Source of the DNA: Trichomonas vaginalis G3
Lineage: Eukaryota > Parabasalia > Trichomonadida > Trichomonadidae
Length of the DNA: 64,000 bases
Direction of reading: 5' to 3'
Assembly (NCBI RefSeq): GCF_026262505.1
Contig: NC_067206.1
Span: forward strand, 1,054,001-1,118,000
Part shown: piece by piece, positions 1 through 8,768 of the stretch
Numbering within the stretch: position 1 is the first letter of the stretch
Layout: each line of letters opens with the position of its first letter
Translations under genes and position numbers: made by a program
The notes under the pieces: model-generated
Database searches by the model: none
Told to the model about the DNA's origin: nothing
The model's input: the letters and a program-made list of their open reading frames with translations, nothing else

Positions 1-562
1 GAATTATATACTTCGAGAAAATGTTTCATTGTTTCTTCGGTAAAGTCTCGCTCTTGGTTTAAATCTCTGAGCGTCCTTATGAAGCGGTTTATGATGCCGA
101 GTATGTTATGGTTATGGTCTTCAGTAGTGTAGTGAGTTATGTTATGCTTAATGAGAAATTCTGTGATTTCATTGCTGAGGTATGCACTGTCTTGGTCTGA
201 TGTTAAAGTACTTGGGTTATGTTCTGCTACAAACTTTGTAAAACTCTTAACACTTCACGAGTTCCTTTATTTTTCATTATATACGCAAAAGCTTTACGAG
301 TGTTAACATTAATGAAGATGAGGAATGGTTTATGTCCTCCTTTTCTGCTTTGAATGAGAGTGTCAAATTGGTATGCGTCAGGAGTGTTGGAGTAAATTGG
401 TAAAAAGTAGTCGTAAGGGTTTATTTTTGTTTGATGTACAACATTTTTGTCAAAGAACCTTTTCACTTCAGCTCTGTTAGTAAATCCCCAACTCTTTGCA
501 GCTTCATTGAACTTCTTAAATGACCTCCATGGATGTTGTTCGAATACTTCTTTCAAGCTCAT
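1..562 (-). pseudogene. Maverick-type integrase (rve core), frame-broken and cut by window edge
   Basis: Retroviral-like integrase expected to insert the element. The 5' part (562-227) holds an N-terminal helical region and the first catalytic Asp in YQFDTL. The frame stops at about 227, but the next frame (-1) continues at once to the window edge with the second catalytic Asp in LTSDQD and the segment NHNILGIINRFIRTLRDLN. The residue 36 positions after that Asp, where D,D-35-E enzymes have Glu, is Asn. The integrase in the right element (49060-50017) is homologous and also frame-broken. The ATG at 562 lies about 40 bp from the fibre gene end. Known of the family: DDE integrases need the Glu for strand transfer. 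Inference: inactive copy, unless the frame break is an assembly error. Confidence 0.75.
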
Positions 563-602
563 TTATGTAAAGTTAAAGATTTTATTCTAGGCTCAAGCGC
601 GT

Positions 603-1001
603 TCATTGAACGCGGTACCATGCAAATACAGTCACAAATGGTGGCATGTAATCTGCACCCAAGCCTGTTGGATTTGTTGTGAAAGTATGGGCATGATTTC
701 CTGCGGTTCCACAGAAAATACCTGCGCTTGAATCTACTGGGTCACTTGAAATATCATATCTATGCATTCCCTGTCTATCCGAACCTGCTGCAAGATTTGT
801 ATAACCTCTTTTTGTTATTGAATGTGAATGACTACCTGTTGTGTTTGTAGTTCCTGTATGAGTGTGCGGTGGAAGGTTTGCTTCAGTAATTTTCTTCGAA
901 CCTCCTGTTTGCTTTGAAGAGTTAGCACAGTATAAGAATTTGTCTACAATCTGCTGCCATGTACCAAAACCTAAAACTGTTGCTGGATTTGTTGAGTTCA
1001 T
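603..1001 (-). CDS. Fibre tip: phage Gp10/tail-collar-like C-terminal domain
   Basis: About 130 residues beginning MNSTNPATVLGFGTW, with His-x-His motifs (PPHTHTG, GSHSH, NHAHTF) and ending YMPPFVTVFAWYRV. This is the pattern of the C-terminal trimerising tip domain of phage baseplate/short tail fibre proteins (Gp10 C-terminal type, metal-binding HxH). The frame continues upstream as LQTLYPIGSIYTS. An 11-bp direct repeat 22 bp apart near 1025-1060 suggests that a 22-bp duplication separated it from the 922-1668 frame. The right element has the same domain at its fibre C-terminus (48650-49063). I read it as the distal end of one long fibre gene running 3629 to 603, in pieces. Whether it is translated separately cannot be told from sequence. 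Confidence 0.7.
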   Translation of the reverse strand: MNSTNPATVLGFGTWQQIVDKFLYCANSSKQTGGSKKITEANLPPHTHTGTTNTTGSHSHSITKRGYTNLAAGSDRQGMHRYDISSDPVDSSAGIFCGTAGNHAHTFTTNPTGLGADYMPPFVTVFAWYRVQ

Positions 1002-1683
1002 TGAAGTATAAATAGAGCCTATAGGATATAATGTTTGAAGAATCTGTCTTTAATGTTTGAAGCTCTGTTTTGTCTGCTTTCTTGTCATATAAATCTTGAG
1101 CAGTGAATTTAATATTATGTTCATCCTTCATGACATAAACATCTTTACATCTAATGTTTCTCATCGTCGTTATGTCGTCATCCGATGTTAAACCTTGTGG
1201 AAAGTTAGGAGGTTTACAATATAATGCATCCCCACCAGTTCCTTCAACCGTTCCTTCAATACTTTCTATAGCAACAGTTGTGAAGAAATCATGTGTATGG
1301 TTCTTGTCTGCTTTTTTATCTAACATTGCTGGTAGTTCATATGTTTCAAAGTTTCTGACATGACCTTTGATATTTATACATTTGTTATTTAAGGAGTTTA
1401 GTGTATCTTTTACGCTTGTACTTGGATTCTCTAAAGGTGCACTTGAACCAAGGGTATAGTTCAATATTATGTCGTCTGCTCTAACAGTTGAGAAGGAGTT
1501 ATGTGTATGATTTTTGTCAGCTTTACTATTTAATGTAGCTTGAAGTTCATTTATATCGGAGATGTTGTGTTTATGAGATTTCAAAACTTTGTTCATTGCT
1601 TCGAGTTCAACTTTGTCAGCTTTACTTTTAATAGCATCTTCAAACGTTATTTTTGACTTAACTCTCAAAGTAAATCTTGGTTC
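922..1683 (-). pseudogene. Fibre middle segment with KADKNHTH repeats, frame-broken at both ends
   Basis: Middle part of the fibre gene, with repeated motifs SHKHNISDINELQATLNSK and KADKNHTH that also occur at the end of the upstream frame (1686-3629) and in the right element's fibre. These motifs are typical of repeated shaft segments of phage tail fibres. No good ATG starts this frame: reading upstream through VEPRFTLRVKSK joins it to the preceding frame by a -1 shift near 1700. At its 3' end the frame departs from the Gp10-like tip near 1030. I treat it as an internal piece of a broken gene, not an independent protein. Confidence 0.6.
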
Positions 1684-1685
1684 AA

Positions 1686-3629
1686 CTAATACACCGTTAA
1701 CATGAAAGTAGAGGCATAAATTTCACCGGTATAACCAAATGCTTCTGGTGCTTTAGCTACATCATACTGTACAGTACAGCTTATGTCATAACCTTTAGCA
1801 CGAATGTATTTATATCTTCTTTCATTAACATTTTTTGTCTTCGCTTCATCACTTCGTGTTAAATATCCATGGTAGTCCGTTATAATCTGTTCGTCTGAAG
1901 TTATATAATGAACATGGTTTTTATCTGCTTTACTATTTAATGTAGCTTGAAGTTCATTTATATCGGAGATATTGTGTTTATGAGATTTCAAAACTTTGTT
2001 CATTGCGTCAAGTTCATTTTTATCTGCTTTACTATTTAATGTAGCTTGAAGTTCATTTATATCGGAGATATTGTGTTTATGTTCTTTATCTGCTTTTTCG
2101 GCTAATTTCTCTTCTATCTCATTTATTTCAAGTTCATGCCTACCACCACCTCCCGAAGAAGTATTTTTCTTCAGCTCTTGAAGAACGTCCACTTCGCCAT
2201 CTTTGGTGTCAATAATGAGACTTTGAGTTAAAACCTTTCCTGTCTTAATGGATGTTTGTAAAACTTCTTCTTCACCGTGTTCGGGGTCATGGTCGTCATC
2301 ATATCTTGTGAAATCAGAGATGTTGTCATACATTAAGCATATCTGTCTCAAAAGTTCTGCTATTTGAAACTGGAACGAAAGATATACAGAACTTTCATCA
2401 TCTCCTAAAGTCAAGTCTGCTTTCTTAAGTATTTCTTGAATGTATGCAATGAGAACAGAGTACCTTGGAAAATATTCGAACAATATTTCATTAGCTGTTG
2501 GTTTTGGTGGTTCTTCTGGAGTTTCTGCATCTCTTGACTTCAATGCTCTTGCTCTCAAAGACCTAAATGTTAGAGCACCGGGTTTTACAAAGGACTTTAT
2601 AAATGCTTTAATAGTTCCTGGTAAGTTATTGTTAGCATTAAGTAAGTTCCTTATGCTTCCATCATGTACGTCCATAGCACTATGTAAAAAATCTATACTT
2701 TTCTTGTAGTCAGCAATAGACTGACTGTGATTTTTTAAAGATTTGTCAATACCTTTAAGCCAATCTTCATGCATGTCTGATACTGAGCCAAGAATATCAT
2801 TTGCTTCCTTTAGTGTATTTTGTGCTTCTCGTAAAGTATCCAATCCCGTACGTGCATTGTTTGCTATACGTCTTACAGTATCTATTTGACTCCTTGTTTC
2901 TTGCATCCAACCAGATAAAGTTTTAATAGTATCCGAACCATTTGAAATGAAGTTCAAAGCATTTTTAACGTCATCTAAAGCTTCTTCACCAAGTACTGCC
3001 CATATCTTTCCGATTTGGTATTGAAGAACTCCATATGAAGCAGCTGTTAAACCAGTATTTATAAGGTCCCATATCCATGATTTAGCAGTTTTTCCATCCT
3101 TTCCATCCTTTCCATCCAAACCGTTTTCGCCTTGAGGTCCTTGTATTCCTTGTATTCCTTGTATTCCTTGTGGTCCTTGTATTCCTTGTGGTCCGGTGTC
3201 ACCCTTCTCTCCTTTCAGTTCATCTTTATGTTCGTTATAATATTCTAATGTCATAAGGTGTACATCATTACTGCTACCAGCAACGCCGAGAATTTGTTTC
3301 TCATTCATGACTAAATTCTTTAGGCATTTAATGTTGTCGTCAAATCGAAAGCTCTTTAACAATTCAATGAGAACATTTAATACTTTCACTAATGAGGCAT
3401 CTACTGTAGAATTTATATATTGCACCGTTCCATCATTTATGATGGGAACCTTGCTTGTTGTAATGAATGGGTCATAAGTGTTAAAAGTATCGAAATCAAT
3501 GACTTTTTTAGTTTTTCCATCGTCAATGACTAAATCATTGCCTTCAATGGTTAAAGTTGAGTTTTCGTTTACTAGTTCATGTGCTCTTCTTGCTTCATTT
3601 GTTTCATACGCATATGCAGCAATAGTCAT
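1686..3629 (-). CDS. Long tail-fibre-like protein with collagen-like repeats
   Basis: A 647-aa frame starting MTIAAYAYETNEARR. Around residues 140-182 it has a collagen-like Gly-X-Y run (GEKGDTGPQGIQGPQGIQG, then DGKDGKDGK). A region rich in predicted helix/coiled coil follows, then a GGGG hinge and repeats of HKHNISDINELQATLNSKADK. This architecture matches bacteriophage and giant-virus fibres rather than a transposition enzyme. It is divergent from the minor-capsid-like gene at 3647, only 17 bp away, sharing an AT-rich intergenic segment. It stops at 1686, but a -1 shift would join it to the 922-1683 frame. Inference: surface fibre of a virus-like particle. The ATG is supported by the short divergent spacing. 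Confidence 0.7.
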   Translation of the reverse strand: MTIAAYAYETNEARRAHELVNENSTLTIEGNDLVIDDGKTKKVIDFDTFNTYDPFITTSKVPIINDGTVQYINSTVDASLVKVLNVLIELLKSFRFDDNIKCLKNLVMNEKQILGVAGSSNDVHLMTLEYYNEHKDELKGEKGDTGPQGIQGPQGIQGIQGIQGPQGENGLDGKDGKDGKTAKSWIWDLINTGLTAASYGVLQYQIGKIWAVLGEEALDDVKNALNFISNGSDTIKTLSGWMQETRSQIDTVRRIANNARTGLDTLREAQNTLKEANDILGSVSDMHEDWLKGIDKSLKNHSQSIADYKKSIDFLHSAMDVHDGSIRNLLNANNNLPGTIKAFIKSFVKPGALTFRSLRARALKSRDAETPEEPPKPTANEILFEYFPRYSVLIAYIQEILKKADLTLGDDESSVYLSFQFQIAELLRQICLMYDNISDFTRYDDDHDPEHGEEEVLQTSIKTGKVLTQSLIIDTKDGEVDVLQELKKNTSSGGGGRHELEINEIEEKLAEKADKEHKHNISDINELQATLNSKADKNELDAMNKVLKSHKHNISDINELQATLNSKADKNHVHYITSDEQIITDYHGYLTRSDEAKTKNVNERRYKYIRAKGYDISCTVQYDVAKAPEAFGYTGEIYASTFMLTVY

Positions 3630-3646
3630 ATTTTAATGAGAATAAA

Positions 3647-4411
3647 ATGTTGTTCTATTTGCAAAGTACAGACCCAAACGAATACGGGACAGTAAAGCTA
3701 CAAACAAACTTAGGTCTTCAGAATGAAGCGCTTGCTTTCAGAGTTGTTGACTTTAATACTATTGCTTCATTCGTTATAACTGACGAAACAGATTTCATAG
3801 AGATTGAAATAGATGACAAAAGAAGTTTTATAACATTTCCTAACAGAGCAGAGTATAGAATAGATAAAATTGCTGGAGTCATAGATACTCTCATAAATGA
3901 AGAAACTATTGACAACATAGATGTCGAACTCTCTTCTGAGGGAACATTGAAGTTCAGTAGCAAGAAAGAGTTCAAGATAACACGAATGAGTCATAGAGTT
4001 CAACTTCTTTTAGGAGCATACCATATGACATTTCCTTTGAAAAGTGTTGACAAAACGATTGAGATGAAATCTGTTCCATACGTATGTTATGGCAATTGTT
4101 TATACATTGAGTCTAAAATAGCTAATGTCACAGGTATTTCAGGAGTTAATAGTAAAGGTTCAGTAGAATATAAATCCTTCTGTTATGCAGTCAATTCAAT
4201 GTTCATTCCAAACGTTCCTGTCATAGCAACTCATTTAGGTAAATGGGTTCGCATTAGTCCTCATAATTTGAAAGACATGCAATTCAGACTTGTTGACTTT
4301 CAAGGAGAGCCTGTAGAACTGAAGGCACCAGTGCGAATGACTGTTGAAGTTGACTTTTTAGAAAATATTAAATGCAACAGCTTACAAGAGAACTCAGAGC
4401 TAAAAATATAA
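3647..4411 (+). CDS. Minor capsid/penton-like protein (candidate)
   Basis: A 254-aa protein beginning MLFYLQSTDPNEYG. Its last third contains DMQFRLVDFQGEPVELKAP, the pattern seen near the C-terminus of single-jelly-roll minor capsid (penton) proteins of Polintons and relatives. The right element carries a probable homologue at 61310-62102: the N-termini align (STDPNEYGTVKLQTNL with TKNPESYNSITTNLQS) and so does the ending (ITLTLVDANFVPVKLLCP). In both elements it neighbours the CCG-motif protein. The fold assignment is inference from pattern only. It overlaps the start of the next gene by 40 bp and diverges from the fibre gene at 3629. Confidence 0.5.
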   Translation: MLFYLQSTDPNEYGTVKLQTNLGLQNEALAFRVVDFNTIASFVITDETDFIEIEIDDKRSFITFPNRAEYRIDKIAGVIDTLINEETIDNIDVELSSEGTLKFSSKKEFKITRMSHRVQLLLGAYHMTFPLKSVDKTIEMKSVPYVCYGNCLYIESKIANVTGISGVNSKGSVEYKSFCYAVNSMFIPNVPVIATHLGKWVRISPHNLKDMQFRLVDFQGEPVELKAPVRMTVEVDFLENIKCNSLQENSELKI

Positions 4412-4611
4412 AGTATGAATGTTATGTATTAGGTCATGAACTTTGGTTGTTGCTGTTTGATGAAACAAATGAGTTAGTTATGTCAGTCAAGAGAACAGAA
4501 AAATATTGTGTTAGTGAAAACTGCACCAAGTCAATAAGATTAGGTTTGCATTATGAAGATGAGTTCGATACTGTTGAAGAAGTTTTGGATAGATATTACA
4601 AATTGCTTTAA
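4372..4611 (+). CDS. Small hypothetical element protein
   Basis: A 79-aa ORF starting MQQLTRELRAKN that overlaps the 3' end of the minor-capsid-like gene in another frame and stops at 4611. That stop overlaps the stop codon of the convergent frame at 4608. No recognised domain; the C-terminus (DEFDTVEEVLDRYYKLL) is acidic and probably helical. The intact frame and tight fit between neighbours suggest a real gene, but no homologue was recognised in the right element. Confidence 0.45.
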   Translation: MQQLTRELRAKNIKYECYVLGHELWLLLFDETNELVMSVKRTEKYCVSENCTKSIRLGLHYEDEFDTVEEVLDRYYKLL

Positions 4612-5221
4612 TTTACTAAAACATATTTCAAGCAAAGTTTATATTCTGTTGAAAGTTTTGTATACTCGTTCGAATATTTATACTTAAACTCAACTCCTGT
4701 AGTTCCTGGTGTTTCAATGATGCGGATGTTACCTATTTTCATGAATATGGCGTTTGACCACAGCATTCGATTTCAGGGTCGAGATAGTCAATGACACATT
4801 GTTTCCCTGTTATTCGTGAGATAACATTTTCAAGGTCCTCCTTTGTTAGAATTATTTGGTTCTTGCTTATAAGATTTGTCAAAAGCTTCTTATCGTCTTT
4901 GAGTAAAATTGTTTGGTATAACTGAAGAAGGTAATGGTCTACGTTATCTGAAGGATTTGTTTGAACATTTGTGTAAGGGTTGTCGTTGGCTTCTCTTGAA
5001 AGAATTTGGTCCAGTGGTGGATACTCTAACTTAACATCTGATGTAGCGTTAGCGTTTGAAGCTGAGTTTAAATTCACGGATTTCAGTTCTGGTTCTTTTT
5101 CTTTCAAACACTCTGAACTATAGTTCTTTATGACAATATTGTTTGTCGTTCGTGAGTCAACATTTGATGTTGGTTCAATTGGAACATTAACGGCACCAGC
5201 TAAGATGGATTTGCTTCTCAT
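4608..5221 (-). pseudogene. Conserved element protein with CCG motif (homologue of 62121-62657), one frame break
   Basis: The frame from 5221 (MRSKSILAGAVNVP) runs to a stop at 4739 just after DYLDPEIECCGQ. The -1 frame continues with NAIFMKIGNIRIIETPG to a stop at 4608. The right element has an intact homologue (62121-62657) with IEPDVSCCG followed by a matching C-terminal domain, so the left copy looks like the same gene with one base missing near 4745. The conserved elements are a central helical segment, the C-C-G motif and a beta-rich tail. In both elements it sits next to the minor-capsid-like gene, so a virion role is plausible. The function is unknown. Confidence 0.6.
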
Positions 5222-5246
5222 TTCATATAGAATAAAAACCTTTTAT

Positions 5247-5648
5247 ATGTATGAAATGAACAATATACTCGACAAGGGTTTGAATGTAAAGCTAACGAAT
5301 GAAAATATTGTTGAATTCACTGAGACAGGTGCTGTGTATAAAGATGTAGAACTACTGAACAAAAGAGCTAAGGGAAGAAGCAGGAACATGAACAAAGGGT
5401 GGAAGCCTATAAAAATTTATGTCAATGATGGCTCAGGAGGTTCAAACATAAAGTATGCAGAAAGTTATAGAGTTTATGCTCTCAAAGGTGAAAAGCCTTC
5501 ATTTAAGAACAGCTATTCTAACGCATATCCTCAAAAGCTAACGGATGGGGAAGTGGATGATATGAATGACAGCAAAAATATTAACAGAAATGGCGACAGA
5601 GATGCATGGAATTTGTTTACCATCAGTCAATTGAAGGTTAAACTTTAA
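5247..5648 (+). CDS. Hypothetical element protein
   Basis: The open frame extends upstream to 5130, but an ATG at 5247 (or 5256) is the better start: it lies just after a TTTTATATG promoter-like stretch, and the upstream part overlaps the divergent gene at 5221. The product is about 133 aa (MYEMNNILDKGLNV), basic, with VNDGSGGSNIKYAESYRVYALKGEKPSFKNSY. No family recognised. Its stop codon (5646-5648) overlaps the stop of the convergent ATPase remnant (5645-5647). Confidence 0.5.
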   Translation: MYEMNNILDKGLNVKLTNENIVEFTETGAVYKDVELLNKRAKGRSRNMNKGWKPIKIYVNDGSGGSNIKYAESYRVYALKGEKPSFKNSYSNAYPQKLTDGEVDDMNDSKNINRNGDRDAWNLFTISQLKVKL

Positions 5649-6526
5649 AACAATGTTGGTCGTTCCCATGGAATATTTTTGACTTTAATGGTATTAGTCA
5701 TGATATGAATCTCAAGGTATGAACGAGGAGAGATGAGAGACTTATATGCTTCCCAAATTTCTTCAAAAGGTAATGTTATACCTGACTGTTTCCAAATGAG
5801 TTCAATATCATAACGTGAGAAACCTTGAAAGATAACGAAGTCAGTTATGAGACGTTTTATGTTTAAAGCAAAAAGCCATGTTTGCATAAGTATTGCTACA
5901 GTTAAGTGGTAATGTCTGACTTTAGTAATGATGTTAGCTAATGGTGAGTCTGGTTTGACACTAAACCTTTTCCGGCGAAGTCGTCACAAACGAGCAGAGT
6001 GTTTGAAGGATACTTTTTGAAGGGGTATTTTGAAAGTTTTGACAGAATGTAGTTTGTAAGTCGTTTCATATCGTAAACTCCTGAGTATTGACGTAAGTGG
6101 TGTTTGTCAATAATTCTTTCCATCTCCTCAGAAGTCTTTTGCATTCCTGACTGTATGAACTCTACGATGGCATAATATTTCTCTTACGTCGAATGTAACG
6201 TTGAAGAAATTCAATGAGTTCACTGTCTGGAACTTTAACGATAGAGGCTTGAACTTTTGACATAAATGTTTTCGCTGTTGAGTCCATAGAGTCTGAAGTT
6301 GCTGATATAATGATTTGGTCATAATAAGAGTCGTTTCCTAAACGCTCTGTTATGAGTATATGACGAATGAGGTTAAATGTCTTACCTGAACCCATCTTTC
6401 CACAATAGAAACAAACACCATTTGAACAGAACTCATAGTCCTTACTGAAAGGAAGAATAGAGAAGAGTTAAGTTTGTCTGTAGTTTCATTCATGTCTTCA
6501 TCTACGTCATGTATTAAATGCTTCAT
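5645..6526 (-). pseudogene. A32/FtsK-HerA-like packaging ATPase, broken by about three frame breaks
   Basis: Homologous to the intact ATPase of the right element (58210-59085). Pieces in order: ATG at 6526 (MKHLIHDVDEDM), then after a -1 break the Walker A segment GKMGSGKTF near 6390. A further -1 break near 6165 leads to YPSNTLLVCDDFAGKG, a Walker B-type motif, around 5960-6000. Another -1 break near 5945 leads to the C-terminal part (MQTWLFALNIKRL to the stop at 5645). Known of the family: this ATPase pumps DNA into the capsid. All breaks have the same sense, compatible with single-base deletions. The start is 14 bp from the divergent gene at 6541. Confidence 0.75.
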
Positions 6527-6540
6527 TTTATCTCCATTAA

Positions 6541-7423
6541 AAATGCAAGTCAGAAATATTCAGAACATAGCACCGAGTCTAACTGACAAGAGTATAAAGA
6601 TATACTATGAACACGTTATGATGAAACCTACCAAAATTCAAGAAAGTCAGTATACTTATGAATATCCAAGACACTGGGTAGAGTATGTAGGAGGTGAGAA
6701 AGCTATTGAAATCAAGACAGGTTCGAAGTATTCCAGCAGGAAGAACAATATTATTGAAGAACTTTAATGTTTTGAGGTATAATGATGAAACAAAGAAGCA
6801 AGATAGTTTTCCTGTTGCTGTGTATGTGAACTAGACAGGAGATGACATGAAAGTTTTTAATACAAAGCTTCAAACGGTAGTGAGAGAACAACTGACTGCG
6901 GAAGGACATCCATTACCTTCAGAAGTTACCATAGCATATAATTTTGAAACAAACTCAATAGATTTTAAAGTCATCTCTGCAAAGAAGTCAGGTTTTACAT
7001 TTAATGAAGCAGATGTATATTCGAATGAAAACTTCAAAGCTATTGCATGGTTAGATAATGACGATTGCTTTAAGAAAATATTTAAATTCAGTGACTCAAA
7101 GATGTCAATAGATGACCTTCGTGGAATGTTACCATCGACGTTTACAGTTGAAGGTTCAGCAGGATTGCTTACAAGATTGTCAATTGGTGGTATTTGGTCT
7201 CGTGAGAACATTGTTATAAAATCCAGTATAAGTGAATTTGCTGAAGAATCTATATTATGTCTTTCAAACTACATGTATTCGCCGCCCGAAGCATTATAGT
7301 ATAACAAACTTTGTCAGTAAGTTTAACATAAGACTTGTCGAACCTTCTTCAATGAAAGATGTTGTGCTACCTAAAGATGGAAAGGATGGACTCATTATTG
7401 AGATGATTTTAATTGCATATTAA
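6541..7423 (+). pseudogene. Conserved element protein (family of 51972-52832), frame-broken
   Basis: Begins at ATG 6541 after CATTTTATCTCCATTAAAA. Pieces: 6541-6767 (MQVRNIQNIAPSL), a -1 continuation to an in-frame TAG near 6832, 6847-7299 (MKVFNTKLQTVV), and a C-terminal piece to 7423 ending in RLVEPSSMKDVVLP...LIIEMILIAY. It matches the 286-aa protein at 51972 along its length: YTYEYPRHWVEY with YRFDYPIRWLQS, and SILCLSNYMYSPPEAL with SFLCIGKDVYDF...YEPP. Both also have a hydrophobic beta-like tail. The family is thus present three times in the window. The role is unknown; a jelly-roll virion protein is one possibility. Confidence 0.55.
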
Positions 7424-7653
7424 ATGAGCTTGTTCTTAAGGTCGTTCATGATGAAATAACTGTTGTAGAAGATGTTAGCAATTGTTCAGACATTTTGAAG
7501 CGTATAGATGATATAAGAAATAAGTTAGATAGACCGCAAAGCGGTGAGGGCGAAGCCCGTGAGAACGCTTATGTTTCATTGACTTTCTCCAGTAACGAGA
7601 ACTTTTATGAGATAATATTGAAGAGAGATGATTTTAATATGGGTAAATGGTAG
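7424..7653 (+). pseudogene. Small element ORF carrying two GC-rich mini-hairpins
   Basis: An ATG at 7424 is quickly closed, but the adjacent frame is open from about 7427 through ELVLKVVHDEITVVED to a stop at 7653. In the middle sit CCGCAAAGCGG (7534-7544) and GGGCGAAGCCC (7548-7558), two short perfect hairpins encoding RPQSGEGEA in this frame. They look like a small palindromic insertion tolerated in-frame. No family recognised. The frame overlaps the start of the next gene by 7 bp. Confidence 0.35.
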
Positions 7654-8171
7654 CTTGGGCAGCTTTAGGCGCAATGGGAACAAAAGCATTAGCATTTGGA
7701 GCAAAAGCACTTGGAGCTTATGACGCAGTAAATAAAATGAGTGGAGGAAGGGTTTCGAAGACATTAGACAAATAAAGGAAGATTGGAGGCTGGGTTGCAA
7801 AGAAGTTAAGATTAAATAAAATAGGGCTCATAAATAAAGCATCCAATTTGGTTGCGACTGAGTCAGAAAATGCTTTAGGAAAGGACGATGAGTTTGCAAA
7901 ACACGCAAAAGACTTTAATGACCAGATGAAAGGTGAAACAATGCATTTAAATAGAGTCGATGGAACTAAAGAAAATGTTTCTTCTCCACTAGTAGTTCTT
8001 CCGTATGGTCCCTATGGAATGTATGGAAACCCTTACGAAAGACCATTTGACCCATTGACTGGTGGAAGTAATTGGTATCATTACGGACGAAGAAGAAAGA
8101 CAGTCAAGTTGGAGACAGACGTGAAGAAAGCAACTAAAAAGAAACCAAGGAAGAGAGTTATAAAACAATGA
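7647..8171 (+). pseudogene. Small virion-like basic protein with an in-frame TAA
   Basis: From ATG 7647 the frame encodes 42 residues rich in Ala/Gly (MVAWAALGAMGTKALAFG), reaches TAA at 7773-7775, and then stays open in the same frame to 8171. The second part ends in a strongly basic tail (KKATKKKPRKRVIK). A Gly/Ala-rich hydrophobic N-terminus plus basic tail resembles small core or membrane-active virion proteins, and similar starts occur at 46642 and 50033. The in-frame stop is either a nonsense mutation or two separate small ORFs. An ORF restart at TTG 7848 is unlikely in a eukaryote. Confidence 0.45.
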
Positions 8172-8174
8172 ATT

Positions 8175-8232
8175 CAACAGGGTGAAAAAAGAGGTGAAAA
8201 AAGAGGTGAGATCTCACCACTTCACCTAAATT
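8175..8232 (-). repeat. GATC-centred hairpin module (left-element copy)
   Basis: Directly after the stop at 8171, units GGTGAAAAAAGA are repeated, followed by the palindrome GTGAGATCTCAC with GATC at 8210-8213, then CACTTCACCTAAA. It is the same module found in the array at 52838-55595, in the orientation of the copies at 55376 and 55540. Outer GGTGA pairs with TCACC, making a nested stem. Its presence in both elements shows that it is an element component rather than a local accident. Confidence 0.75.
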
Positions 8233-8314
8233 TATTTTTGTGCTATGTTTTCATACGTGTGAGGGTGGTGATATCATTTATTTTTAAGTTCATTTTTTTT
8301 TTATTTTTATATAA

Positions 8315-8641
8315 ATGACGAAAACTATTGAGATAACAAACTACAACGGTCATGAGTTCAAGAATTTGTTCTTCGTTCCTCGTGAAAATACATTCTATCA
8401 GATACGAGGGAGAAAGGGTAAAGTTAGTTTGAGCGTTTATGACAACAAACATAATGGGAGATATATAAAAGCAATAGATACAAACGGTAAGCGTGTTTCA
8501 TTAGCTTTGTCAAAACTTACTAACATTTATTTTGACAGTGACTTTGACTCTGACGATTGGAGTGACAGCAGCGATACTGAAGAATATGAACTATTGTGTG
8601 AAGCACAGCAATGGGAAGCGCTGCAATACTTTTGTAAATGA
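8315..8641 (+). CDS. Stand-alone version of the C-terminal domain of the 51363 HNH protein
   Basis: A 108-aa protein preceded by ATTTTTATATAAATG. Its first 70 residues (TIEITNYNGHEF...DTNGKRVSLALSKL) align with the C-terminal half of the HNH protein at 51363-51947 (TIEITDYGEHTF...DTDGKCVQILLNKF). The rest is a Ser/Asp-rich acidic stretch (SDFDSDDWSDSSDTEEY). No HNH part is present here. Inference: a DNA-binding or regulatory module that exists both alone and fused to a nuclease. A +1 frame continues into the 12-bp repeats downstream, so the C-terminus may differ from the one shown. Confidence 0.55.
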   Translation: MTKTIEITNYNGHEFKNLFFVPRENTFYQIRGRKGKVSLSVYDNKHNGRYIKAIDTNGKRVSLALSKLTNIYFDSDFDSDDWSDSSDTEEYELLCEAQQWEALQYFCK

Positions 8642-8642
8642 G

Positions 8643-8722
8643 AACATTAGTGGGAACGTTAGTGAGAACGTTTATTTTTTCATTAGTGAAGTCGTTAGTG
8701 AAGTCATTAGTGAAGTCATTTA
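8643..8722 (+). repeat. Degenerate 12-bp tandem repeat near the element end
   Basis: Units related to ATTAGTGAAGTC and GTTAGTGAGAAC follow one another at 12-bp spacing, with a T-rich interruption. In one frame they encode SEVVSEVISEV-type repeats. They lie between the last element gene and the MULE frame and may mark the subterminal region of the Maverick-like element. Confidence 0.6.
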
Positions 8723-8768
8723 TGTGTCAGATGGTTTTGTAAATATTTAAGGTTAAGTTGGGTAAGGT

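Larger units (their letters stand above)
1..8760. mobile_element. Maverick/Polinton-like element, partial (left copy)
   Basis: A block of tightly packed short genes on both strands that differs sharply from the gene-sparse host DNA to its right. It holds a retroviral-type integrase, a packaging ATPase, a minor-capsid-like protein and fibre-like proteins, the mix expected of Maverick/Polinton elements. The left edge of the window cuts it inside the integrase. Its right limit is set by the last element-type gene and the 12-bp repeats before the MULE transposase frame. I could not identify terminal inverted repeats because only one end is present. DNA polymerase B, protease and major capsid are not in this portion. 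Several genes are frame-broken, so the copy may be decaying. Confidence 0.8.
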
